This document shows, in pieces, positions 54,765 through 64,000 of a stretch of 64,000 nucleotides of DNA. A model generated the notes under the pieces. That model searched no databases and was not told the origin of the DNA. It saw only the letters and a list, made by a program, of their open reading frames with translations. The number at the start of each line of letters is the position of its first letter. Positions within the stretch are counted from its first letter, which is position 1. The DNA is from Phreatobacter sp. (GTDB lineage: Bacteria > Pseudomonadota > Alphaproteobacteria > Rhizobiales > Phreatobacteraceae): contig JAIEPJ010000087.1 in NCBI GenBank assembly GCA_019749835.1, positions 44,327-108,326 of the forward strand. Direction: 5' to 3'. Position numbers and translations under genes: made by a program.

Positions 54765-55055
54765 ATGGCCACAATCATACCAGACTCCCGCATGTTGAAC
54801 CGCCGGGCGCTGCTCGCCACCGCCTCGGGCGCAGCCGCTGTGATGGTGACCGCCGGGCTCGCTCCCGCCGCCGCGCAGCCGGCGCCGTCCATCGCCCCGG
54901 TGACGGTCCCTGTCGCCACGGCCATCTCGCCGGCCACGCCGGAAGAGATGCAATGGGGCTGGCGCCGCCGCCGCTGGCGCCGTCGCCGCTTCGGCTGGCG
55001 CCGACGGATGTGGCGCCGCCGTCGGATGTGGCGCCGCCGCCGCTATTACTGGTGA
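54765..55055 (+). CDS. Small secreted-type protein with Arg/Trp-rich C-terminal tail
   Basis: Perfect AAGGAGGAA SD at 54752-54759; MATIIPDSRMLNRRALLATASGAAAVMVTAGLAPAAAQPAP... ending WGWRRRRWRRRRFGWRRRMWRRRRMWRRRRYYW; followed by a terminator hairpin. Confidence 0.75.
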   Translation: MATIIPDSRMLNRRALLATASGAAAVMVTAGLAPAAAQPAPSIAPVTVPVATAISPATPEEMQWGWRRRRWRRRRFGWRRRMWRRRRMWRRRRYYW

Positions 55056-55085
55056 CGCTGCGCCGGTCGCCCGGCGAGAGTCACG

Positions 55086-55113
55086 AGGCCCGCCGTTCCA
55101 GGATGGCGGGCCT
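55086..55113. terminator. Terminator-like hairpin
   Basis: AGGCCCGCC-N10-GGCGGGCCT followed by TTCCG. Confidence 0.6.
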
Positions 55114-55128
55114 TTCCGTTTCGGTAGG

Positions 55129-55299
55129 TCACATCGTGTCGGGCGTCTGGATCGGATCTTCCGGTTGCGGCGCATCGGGCTCCGGTTCCGGCTGGTCGGG
55201 CTGCGGCGGGCCCGGCTGGGGAAACGGCGCCGGCATGGGCGGCTGCGGGGTGCCGAAATAGGGGGTGCCGAGAAGGGTCGGTGCGGTCTGTAGGGTCAT
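55129..55299 (-). CDS. Small Pro-rich hypothetical protein
   Basis: MTLQTAPTLLGTPYFGTPQPPMPAPFPQPGPPQPDQPEPEPDAPQPEDPIQTPDTM; 56 aa; coding status uncertain. Confidence 0.45.
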   Translation of the reverse strand: MTLQTAPTLLGTPYFGTPQPPMPAPFPQPGPPQPDQPEPEPDAPQPEDPIQTPDTM

Positions 55300-55478
55300 G
55301 GCTGGTCTCCGGGTCGGGTGCCGGATCAACCCCCGATGACGCTCATCGTTCCGGACCGCGCGCACGGCCGGGCGGCCATGCCGCACTTTCCGCTTCCCGA
55401 TCCGATTCAAACGGTTCAAGCTCGTGTCCAAGGCAAGGCCCGCCCGTGCGGGACCCACAAATTGCCGGGAGGAAACCC

Positions 55479-56453
55479 ATGAAGAAGCTGATGCTGGCGC
55501 TGCTCGGCGCCTTGGCCCTGACGGCCGTTCGGGCGGAAGCCCAGACCGCCGCCCCCGCCTGGCCGCAACGCCAGGTCACCGTGATCGTGCCTTTCACGGC
55601 GGGCGGCACCACCGACCTCTTCGCCCGCATCTTCACGCAGGCGATGCAGCAGAAATACGGCACGGCCTTCGTGGTGGAGAACCGGGCCGGTGCCGGCGGT
55701 ACGGTGGGCGCCACCGCCGCCGCGCGCGCCGCCAAGGACGGCTATACGCTGTTCGTCGGCACGGCCAGCACCCACGCCATCGCCCCGTTCGTCTACAAGG
55801 CGCTGAACTATGACGCGGATCGCGACTTCCAGCCGATCAGCCTTTTCGCCACGCTGCCCAACATGCTGGTTGTGTCGAACCAGATTCCGGCGCGGACCAT
55901 GGGCGAGTTCGTCGCCTATGCGAAGGCCAATCCCGGCAAGCTGAACTATGGCTCGTCCGGCATCGGCGCCTCGAACCACATTCCGGCCGAGATCATCTCG
56001 AACCTCATCGGCACGCCGATGACGCATATTCCCTTCCGTTCCTCCAACGAGATCATGAACGCGCTGGTCGGCGGCCACATCCATCTCGCCTTCGACAACA
56101 TCACCTTCGCGCTGCCGCAGTCACAGGGCGGCACCGTGCGCGCCATCGCCGTGACATCGAAGGAGCGCAGCCCGACCGCGCCGGAAATCCCGGCCATCGC
56201 CGAGACCTTCCCGGGCTTCGACATCGGCACGTGGCACGGGCTTTTCGCGCCGGCCGGCGTACCGCGCGCCGTCGTCGACCAGGTGGCAGCCGACGTGAAG
56301 GAGATCTTCTCCCGCCCCGACGTGGTGGCGAAGCTGAAGGAGATCGGCGCCGTCGCCGCACCCAACACGCCGGACGTCTTCACCGCCTTCGCCCGGTCCG
56401 AGCGCAGCCGCTACCAGGTCATCGTCCGCGAAGCCCGTATCGAGCCGCAGTGA
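55479..56453 (+). CDS. Tripartite tricarboxylate transporter (Bug/TctC) substrate-binding protein
   Basis: Signal peptide MKKLMLALLGALALTAVRAEAQ then WPQRQVTVIVPFTAGGTTDLFARIFTQAMQQKYGTAFVVENRAGAGGTVGATAAARAAKDGYTL. Confidence 0.93.
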   Translation: MKKLMLALLGALALTAVRAEAQTAAPAWPQRQVTVIVPFTAGGTTDLFARIFTQAMQQKYGTAFVVENRAGAGGTVGATAAARAAKDGYTLFVGTASTHAIAPFVYKALNYDADRDFQPISLFATLPNMLVVSNQIPARTMGEFVAYAKANPGKLNYGSSGIGASNHIPAEIISNLIGTPMTHIPFRSSNEIMNALVGGHIHLAFDNITFALPQSQGGTVRAIAVTSKERSPTAPEIPAIAETFPGFDIGTWHGLFAPAGVPRAVVDQVAADVKEIFSRPDVVAKLKEIGAVAAPNTPDVFTAFARSERSRYQVIVREARIEPQ

Positions 56454-56514
56454 GCTTCGGCGGGAACCGGGTCACGATCCGCGCGTTGTCTGTCCCGAAA
56501 CGGCCGGAGCCTCA

Positions 56515-56697
56515 GTGGCCCCGGCTGGTGGGGAAGGACCCGTGTGGATCGGCTTTCTGGTTGTCCTGCTTGTCGTGATCCTGGTGTTCGGCGGCTATCA
56601 CGGCGGTGCAGCGGGCGCTGGCGGGTCGGTGATCACCCTGCTGGCCGTGCTGGCTGGGCTGCACCTCGGCGGCTGGCTGCCGGCCCCAGGGTGGTAG
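56515..56697 (+). CDS. Small single-TM hypothetical protein
   Basis: MAPAGGEGPVWIGFLVVLLVVILVFGGYHGGAAGAGGSVITLLAVLAGLHLGGWLPAPGW; 60 aa; GTG 56541 is an alternative start. Confidence 0.45.
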   Translation: MAPAGGEGPVWIGFLVVLLVVILVFGGYHGGAAGAGGSVITLLAVLAGLHLGGWLPAPGW

Positions 56698-56713
56698 TGC
56701 CGCCGCGGGGCCA

Positions 56714-57430
56714 CTAGCGCCCCGCCTTCTCCCGCCAGGCCGCGAAGTCGACCCGGCTCTGCTCGTCGGTCGGCGGATAGAGGCCGAGGATCGAGCGGCC
56801 CGCGAGTACCATCTCCGTCACGAAGTCCTCGAAAACCGTCATCTCCACGGCCTCCGTGGCGATCTCGTCGGCGATGGCAGCGGGGATGATCACCACGCCG
56901 TCGCCGTCGCCCACCACCACGTCGCCCGGCCAGACCGCGGCGTCGCCGCAGCCGATCGGCACGTTGATGTCCACCGCCTGGTGCAGGGTGAGGTTGGTCG
57001 GCGCCGATGGGCGGTGGTGATAGGCGGGAATGGCGAGGCCGGCGATCTCGGCGCTGTCGCGAAACCCGCCATCCGTGACGATCCCGGCGACACCGCGCAT
57101 CATCAGCCGCGAGACGAGGATGCCACCGGCCGAGGCTGCGCGGGCGTCCTTGCGGCTGTCGATCACCATGACGGCGCCGGGCGGGCAGGTCTCCACCGCC
57201 TTGCGCTGGGGATGGCCGCGGTCCTGGAACACGGTGATCGGGTTGAGATCCTCGCGTGCCGGGATGTAGCGCAGGGTGAAGGCCTCCCCCACCATGGTCG
57301 GCAGGTTGGGGTTCAGCGGTTTCACGTCCTGGATGAACTGGTTGCGCAGGCCGCGCTTGAACAGCGCCGTGCACAGGGTGGCGGTCGAGACGCCCTTCAG
57401 CTTCTCGCGGGTCTCGGTCTTGAGGCTCAT
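56714..57430 (-). CDS. RraA-fold family protein (ribonuclease activity regulator RraA/aldolase-like)
   Basis: KGVSTATLCTALFKRGLRNQFIQDVKPLNPN...GEAFTLRYIPAREDL...MVIDSRKDARAASAGGILVSRLMMRGVAGIVTDGGFRDSAEI...WPGDVVVGDGDGVVIIP. Confidence 0.9.
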   Translation of the reverse strand: MSLKTETREKLKGVSTATLCTALFKRGLRNQFIQDVKPLNPNLPTMVGEAFTLRYIPAREDLNPITVFQDRGHPQRKAVETCPPGAVMVIDSRKDARAASAGGILVSRLMMRGVAGIVTDGGFRDSAEIAGLAIPAYHHRPSAPTNLTLHQAVDINVPIGCGDAAVWPGDVVVGDGDGVVIIPAAIADEIATEAVEMTVFEDFVTEMVLAGRSILGLYPPTDEQSRVDFAAWREKAGR

Positions 57431-57445
57431 GATGGGCTCCACCGC

Positions 57446-59182
<1,737 letters not shown>

Positions 59183-59478
59183 GGGCATCTCGTGTTGGGC
59201 GTTTCGACAGGGATGGGCGGCTCTTGGCGGCCGGGGGCACATCCAAGGACGGGCGGCCGCGGATGGCAAGACGAAGTGTCGAGGACAGCGGCGATTTCGA
59301 CCAAGTCGGCCAGCCAGGGGCCTTGCCCAAGGCAGGATGGTCGGTCCAGCGGCCTTGCTGGCGCTGCAACGGCCCCTGACGGGCACACCGCATCGCGCTT
59401 GCGAAAATTCAGGGCACGGCTAGGCTCCGCGGCGCGCCAGAGGACCCCGGACGGATCCCGACGCCCGGAGAATCGACC

Positions 59479-59784
59479 ATGCGCCGTATTGCCCTCGTTG
59501 CCGTCGTTGCCCTCACCGCGCTCGCGGCCGGCGAGGCCCAGGCCGTCCGAATCCTCGGTCATGGGACCGACGCCTGCTCGGTCTGGCTGCGTGTGCGCAC
59601 CACCCCGCAGGCGGCTGAATATCGCGAGTGGATGCTCGGCTACCTTTCGGCGTCGGCCTTCCACAAGAACAAGGATATCCTGCGCAACATGACCTATACG
59701 CAGGTCCTCGCGCGCGTCACGACCGACTGCCAGCGCACCCCGACCAGGCGCCTCGACGACGTGCTCGATGGCTTCCTGCGCTGA
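59479..59784 (+). CDS. Small periplasmic protein, HdeA/Rap1a-like
   Basis: Signal peptide MRRIALVAVVALTALAAGEAQA, two Cys (DACSVWL, TTDCQRTP), YREWMLGYLSASAF...LDDVLDGFL helical pattern. Confidence 0.6.
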   Translation: MRRIALVAVVALTALAAGEAQAVRILGHGTDACSVWLRVRTTPQAAEYREWMLGYLSASAFHKNKDILRNMTYTQVLARVTTDCQRTPTRRLDDVLDGFLR

Positions 59785-59921
59785 GGCGCGCCAAGCCGGC
59801 CGCGCGCCGCCGATACCCCCTTTCGGCGGCTGCGCCATCGCACGCTATCGTCCGATCATGCAGCAAGTCCTCGCCCCCGGAGCGATCGAGCCGGGGCGTT
59901 AGCGATTCATCAAGAGAAAGA

Positions 59922-59976
59922 GAGACAAAATACGAATGATATTTACGCTATTTTTCTGGTATTCGTATGTTGTCTC
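59922..59976. promoter_or_regulatory. 16-bp inverted repeat overlapping the tadG-like start codon
   Basis: GAGACAAAATACGAAT (59922-59937) / ATTCGTATGTTGTCTC (59961-59976), 15 of 16 complementary, 23-nt loop; ATG 59967 lies in the right arm; T7 run at 59982-59988. Confidence 0.75.
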
Positions 59977-61208
59977 ATCCGTTTTTTTACAATGTAATTT
60001 GGTGTTTTCAGCGGGATAAGCGCGGCAGCATCGCGGTCACCTTCGCTATTTGCCTCATTGCGATCTTCGGATTCATCGGTTCTGCGGTAGACTATTCGCG
60101 CGCCTCGCGGCTCCAGGCCAAACTCCAGTCCGCACTCGACGCGGCAGCGGTGGCGGCTTCGTCCCGCGCCTCGGGCAAGACGGCCGACCAGATCCGGGCG
60201 GATGCGCTGACCTACTTTGCCGCCCAGTTCAGGGAACCCGGCATACCGACGCCCCCGGTCGTCGCCACCGTGACGGGCTCAACGCTCGAACTCACGTCCA
60301 CTTTGCAGATGCCGGCGAGCTTCCTCGCCGTGATCGGGATCGATTCGGTCGGGGTGGGAGCCGTCGCGAAGACCGCCTGGGGCATCACCCGCCTGAGGGT
60401 CGCCCTGGCGCTCGACAATACGGGCTCGATGGCGAATGCCGGCAAGATGGAGGCTCTGAAGACGGCCACGCTGAGCCTGCTGGCACAGCTCCAGGCCAAT
60501 GCCCGGAACGACGGAGACGTTCTGGTCTCCATCGTCCCCTTCGCCAAGGTGATCAATGTCGGCGCGGCCCATCGCAATGCTCCGTGGATCCGCATGGCGG
60601 ATGCAACCGTCTGCACATGGCGGGGCTGTTCGGCGAGCTGGAGCGGAGCGATCCAGGATCGCGACAGGAACAGCGACATTGCCAACGCCACGCCGACCGG
60701 GTCGTCGACCTATTTTCCGGCCATGCACGAGAGCCATACCGGCGGCACGCCGGTAGCGATCCAGTCTCTGACGTCGAACTGGGGCCAGTTGCGCTCCACC
60801 GTGGCGCAGATGACCCCGCAGGGGAACACCAATCAGGTGATCGGTCTCGCCTGGGCCTGGCAGACCCTCACTCAAGGATTGCCGATGAACGCGCCCGTCG
60901 AGGATCCGAACTACACGTTCAAGCGAGCGATCATCCTCATTTCCGACGGCCTGAACACCGAAAGCCGGCATTCCAGCCGGCAGAACGAGATCGACGCGCG
61001 TCAGACCCTGCTGTGCAATGCGGTGAAGGCCGCCGGAGTGACCCTCTACACGATCCAGGTGAACACCGGCGGCGATCCCACCTCGGCGGTGCTCAGGGCC
61101 TGCGCCAGCAGCAGCGACAAGTTTACACTGATGACCAACCCCACGCAGCTCCAGACGACCCTGACGGATATCGGCGGTCAGCTGACGCGGCTGCGCCTGA
61201 CGCATTGA
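59967..61208 (+). CDS. TadG-like pilus-assembly protein with TadE-type N-terminus and vWA domain
   Basis: RDKRGSIAVTFAICLIAIFGFIGSAVDYSRASRLQAKLQSALDAAAVAA ... VALALDNTGSMANAGKMEALKTATLSLLAQL ... AIILISDGLNTE. Confidence 0.9.
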   Translation: MLSHPFFYNVIWCFQRDKRGSIAVTFAICLIAIFGFIGSAVDYSRASRLQAKLQSALDAAAVAASSRASGKTADQIRADALTYFAAQFREPGIPTPPVVATVTGSTLELTSTLQMPASFLAVIGIDSVGVGAVAKTAWGITRLRVALALDNTGSMANAGKMEALKTATLSLLAQLQANARNDGDVLVSIVPFAKVINVGAAHRNAPWIRMADATVCTWRGCSASWSGAIQDRDRNSDIANATPTGSSTYFPAMHESHTGGTPVAIQSLTSNWGQLRSTVAQMTPQGNTNQVIGLAWAWQTLTQGLPMNAPVEDPNYTFKRAIILISDGLNTESRHSSRQNEIDARQTLLCNAVKAAGVTLYTIQVNTGGDPTSAVLRACASSSDKFTLMTNPTQLQTTLTDIGGQLTRLRLTH

Positions 61209-61272
61209 TCGCGCCGCAGCGGAAGGCCCCGGACGGATCCGGGACCTTCGTCGGCGGTGCATGGCGCTGGGA

Positions 61273-62391
61273 CTAGCGGCGGGCGAATCGGCTGCCGGAA
61301 TGGCCGCGACCCCCCATGGCGAAGCCCGGGCGCGGGCCCGGTCGGCCGATGAAGGGGCCGGGGCGCGGGCCGGGGCGGCCGACGAAGGGACCCGGACGTG
61401 GGCCGGGCCGGCCGACGAAGGGCGCGGGACGCAGCGGACGTACCTGACGGCAGGCGGGATGCCCCGGAGCGCGGGCGCAGATGCTGCCGAGCGGGCCGGG
61501 CGTGGCACCGACGGGAAGCTGGACACCGCCGGCGAAGGGGCCGGGACGGCGGCATCCGGGTGCGAAAGGCCGTGTGGCACAGATCGGCCGGCACCAGGAC
61601 GGCCGGATACCCGTCGCGCAGGACGGCGGCAGGCCGACATGGCCGGGGCGGCAGCCGAAGGCCCAGGGATGGCGCCGGCAACGATCGATGATGACGATCC
61701 CGCCGCCGGGGATGAAGGCGGGCCCGCCGGGGATGAATTCCGGGCCGCCATGGGCCATGACCGGGCGCTCGGGAGCCAGCCGCGGTGGCACGTAGCCTGC
61801 CACCGGCGCCGGTGGTGAGGCGGTGCGGCAGCCATGGTTGAACGAGGCCTGGTCCTGCGTCTGCCAGCCGTCACGTGGCGGCTGGTTGCCATGCTGCTCG
61901 GGCAACATCGGCGCCCAGCTCACCTGATGGGGCTCGGCGCGCCAGACCACCCAGCCGGGGCCGAAATTGGCGTCCGCCGCCCAGACCCAGCCATGCTGGG
62001 GATCATTGGCCCAGCGGCCGTGACGGTGGACGATGGCGCCCCAGGGCGTCGGGTCGTTGAACACCCAGCTTCGCTGCTCGCGGTCGAACTGCCAGTGGCA
62101 GCGCGGATAGGGCGACCAGCCCGGCATGGCGATCTGCTCCGACGGCTTCCATACCTCGCCGTAGAGCGGGTGGGTGTGGAAGTCGCCGAACTGTTGCAGC
62201 GTCGCGCGGAAGGCATCCATGGGGCTCGGCATCCTCTGCTGGATGGCTGCACCGGGGCTGCCCTCCTCGGGTGGTGGCGGAGGCGCCCCTGCGCCGGGGG
62301 CGGTGGCAAGGGCCTGGCCGATCGACAGGCTCATGGCCAGCGCAAGCGTCGACACGACGGATGCAATGCGTGAATGGAATGTCTGGGACAT
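61273..62391 (-). CDS. DUF6600-like secreted protein with C-terminal GRPGPRP repeats
   Basis: Signal peptide; LYGEVWKPSEQIAMPGWSPYPRCHWQFDREQRSWVFNDPTPWGAIVHRHGRWANDPQHGWVWAADANFGPGWVVWR; C-terminal (PFVGRPGPRPG)x3. Confidence 0.85.
   Translation of the reverse strand: MSQTFHSRIASVVSTLALAMSLSIGQALATAPGAGAPPPPPEEGSPGAAIQQRMPSPMDAFRATLQQFGDFHTHPLYGEVWKPSEQIAMPGWSPYPRCHWQFDREQRSWVFNDPTPWGAIVHRHGRWANDPQHGWVWAADANFGPGWVVWRAEPHQVSWAPMLPEQHGNQPPRDGWQTQDQASFNHGCRTASPPAPVAGYVPPRLAPERPVMAHGGPEFIPGGPAFIPGGGIVIIDRCRRHPWAFGCRPGHVGLPPSCATGIRPSWCRPICATRPFAPGCRRPGPFAGGVQLPVGATPGPLGSICARAPGHPACRQVRPLRPAPFVGRPGPRPGPFVGRPGPRPGPFIGRPGPRPGFAMGGRGHSGSRFARR
61324..61422. repeat. 33-bp tandem repeat (about 3 copies) within the DUF6600-like gene
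   Basis: Encodes PFVGRPGPRPG / PFVGRPGPRPG / PFIGRPGPRPG; repeat unit about GGGCGCGGGCCGGGGCGGCCGACGAAGGGGCCG. Confidence 0.8.
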
Positions 62392-62536
62392 CACAGCTCT
62401 CCTCGCGGGCGCCTAGCGCGCTCCCCCATCCGTCGTTCGCAGCGGGGGAAAAGTTCACGCATGGCGGCGAGAATGGTGGCAGTCGCGATCCCGGTTAGGC
62501 CTTTGATCGGGCGAGATCTTCGGCTACACACGCTGC

Positions 62537-62974
62537 ATGTGGCTGAACCAGCGAACCGTCGACGCGATCAGGCTGATGGCAGAGCTGTCGGCCCGCTGGC
62601 CCCATGCGGTCAAGGCGGCCGAACTGGCGGCCATCACTGGCATCACCTTCCTCAACGTCCAGAAGACGGCCCATGCGCTGTCGCGCGCCGGGCTGCTGGA
62701 GGCCGAGCGCGGCCGCTATGGCGGCCTCAGGCTGGTGCGCGCCGCCGACGAGATGAAGGTGGCCGAGATCGTCCGCGCCTTCGAGCCGGCGGACTGCCCG
62801 GTCAACTTCCTCGATGCTGACCAGACGCGTGACCCGGTCTCGACGCTGATGTTCCGCGCCCATCGCGGCTTTTTCCAGCCACTGGAAGAGACGACGCTGG
62901 CCGATATCGAGCCCCGCGCCATCGCCCGCAAGGATGGTCAGGCGGCGCCGCGTGCGAGCCGCATCTCCGCATAG
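62537..62974 (+). CDS. Rrf2 family transcriptional regulator
   Basis: MWLNQRTVDAIRLMAELSARWPHAVKAAELAAITGITFLNVQKTAHALSRAGLLEAERGRYGGLRLVRAADEMKVAEIVRAFEP. Confidence 0.9.
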   Translation: MWLNQRTVDAIRLMAELSARWPHAVKAAELAAITGITFLNVQKTAHALSRAGLLEAERGRYGGLRLVRAADEMKVAEIVRAFEPADCPVNFLDADQTRDPVSTLMFRAHRGFFQPLEETTLADIEPRAIARKDGQAAPRASRISA

Positions 62975-63765
62975 TGCTGCGGCAGGACGATCGGCAGGCC
63001 GCCGGTTCCGTCCGCCTCGCGGCAGAGGTCCACGCCGAACACCTCGTGCACCGCCGCCCGCGTGATCACCGCCCCCGGCGCGCCCAGCGCATGAAGGCGG
63101 CCGCCGCTCATCACCAGGATCCGGTCGGCGAAGGTGGCGGCGAGGTTCAGGTCATGCAGGACGGCGATGACCGCAACCCCCACGCGCGCGAGGCCTGCGG
63201 CGCTCTCCATCAGCGCGATCTGGTGGGAAAGGTCGAGATTGGCCACCGGCTCGTCGAGAAAGAGGACCTGTCTCGCGCTGGTCTGCCGGCCCGCCTGGAG
63301 CTGCGCGAAGGTGCGGGCGAACTGCACCCGCTGCTGCTCGCCGCCCGACAAGGTCTGGTAGCTTCGGGCCGCGAGATGGGCAATGTCGGCCGCATCCAGC
63401 GCATCAGCGATGATTCGCTCGCGCAGGGTGCGGGCGAGGGCACGCCCGACACTGTCGATGCCGATCCGCACCACCTCGGCCACCGTGAAGGGAAAGGCGA
63501 GGCGGGTCGCCTGCGCCATCACCGCGCGCTGCGAGGCGAGCTGCCAGGCCGGGATGGCGCCGAGGGCCCTGCCGTCGAGGCGCACGGCGCCGCTGGTCGG
63601 CGCCACCTCGCCGGTGAGCAGCTTGATCAGTGTGGTCTTGCCGGCGCCGTTCGGGCCGACCACCACCAGGACCTCGCCGGCGGCCAGGGCCAGCGACACG
63701 CCGTCAACCGGCTTGTGGCGCCCGTAGGTGACGCCGACCGCTTCAGCCTCGATGAGGTTCGTCAT
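62938..63765 (-). CDS. hmuV: Heme ABC transporter ATP-binding protein
   Basis: [89 protein letters not shown]; HmuV-typical. Confidence 0.92.
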   Translation of the reverse strand: MTNLIEAEAVGVTYGRHKPVDGVSLALAAGEVLVVVGPNGAGKTTLIKLLTGEVAPTSGAVRLDGRALGAIPAWQLASQRAVMAQATRLAFPFTVAEVVRIGIDSVGRALARTLRERIIADALDAADIAHLAARSYQTLSGGEQQRVQFARTFAQLQAGRQTSARQVLFLDEPVANLDLSHQIALMESAAGLARVGVAVIAVLHDLNLAATFADRILVMSGGRLHALGAPGAVITRAAVHEVFGVDLCREADGTGGLPIVLPQHYAEMRLARGAA

Positions 63766-64000
63766 GCGTCGAGCGTCCGGTCGCGGCGTAGCAGCAGCCA
63801 CAAGAAGAAGGGGGCGCCGATCGCCGCCGTGAGGATGCCGATGGGCAGTTCCGCCGGCGCCACCATGGTGCGGGCGAGAAGATCCGCCCCGGTCAGCAGG
63901 ATGGCACCGAGAAGGGCGGACAGGGGCAGCAGCATCCGGTGATCCGGACCGAAGAGCAGCCGGATGAGATGCGGCACGACGATGCCGACGAAGCCGATGA
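63762..64000 (-). CDS. hmuU: FecCD-family iron/heme ABC permease, 5' part beyond the window
   Basis: [65 protein letters not shown]: conserved FecCD C-terminus; partial at window end. Confidence 0.9.
   Translation of the reverse strand, partial: IGFVGIVVPHLIRLLFGPDHRMLLPLSALLGAILLTGADLLARTMVAPAELPIGILTAAIGAPFFLWLLLRRDRTLDA

Noticed and set aside
59977-59990. T7 run after the AT-rich hairpin as an intrinsic terminator
   Set aside because: The stem is AT-rich, the T-run starts 5 nt after the stem and lies inside the tadG-like reading frame; a terminator there would block the gene, so kept only as a side note.
61261-61818. 185-aa plus-strand ORF with repeats
   Set aside because: Antisense of the repeat region of the DUF6600-like gene.

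Overview
64-kb, high-GC window from an alphaproteobacterial-looking chromosome. It is dense with small-molecule uptake and catabolism operons plus scattered housekeeping genes. In order: rhodanese; anmK; tyrS; a GST; a YoeB/YefM-type toxin-antitoxin pair; a leuD/leuC-like pair in which leuC carries an apparent -1 frameshift; a divergent GntR/UTRA regulator followed by a long liv-type ABC operon that runs into a PEP-mutase/ICL-fold lyase, HyuB/HyuA, an isochorismatase-family amidase, an FAD reductase and an M24 peptidase; a chemoreceptor; an amidase with two tandem M20 deacylases; a nested inverted-repeat intergenic element; an HDAC-like amidohydrolase; DUF2892, Crp/Fnr and FAD monooxygenase/DUF2783 genes; rlmE; ppx/gppA; tRNA-Gln(CUG); a TRAP transporter; a cytosolic multi-PAS chemoreceptor; a hydroxycinnamate-type CoA ligase/hydratase/amidohydrolase/MarR cluster; a PhnF-type regulator with interleaved Ugp-like and PhnCDE-like ABC transporters and a metallophosphoesterase; a BciA-like 8-vinyl reductase; small Arg/Trp-rich and Pro-rich ORFs; an IlvD/Edd plus RraA-fold cluster; an AT-rich-led TadG-like gene; a DUF6600-like repeat protein; and Rrf2 plus the start of a heme ABC operon. 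The best candidates for something undescribed are: (1) the 4-20 kb cluster, whose enzymes suggest a cyclic imide/amide to alkyl-malate to C-C cleavage route; (2) the phnF-(ugp-like)-phnDEC-(ugp-like)-phosphoesterase operon, with a 25-bp operator-like palindrome; (3) a 16-bp inverted repeat that contains the only plausible ATG of the tadG-like gene. All functions are read from the sequence and family knowledge; no searches were run.
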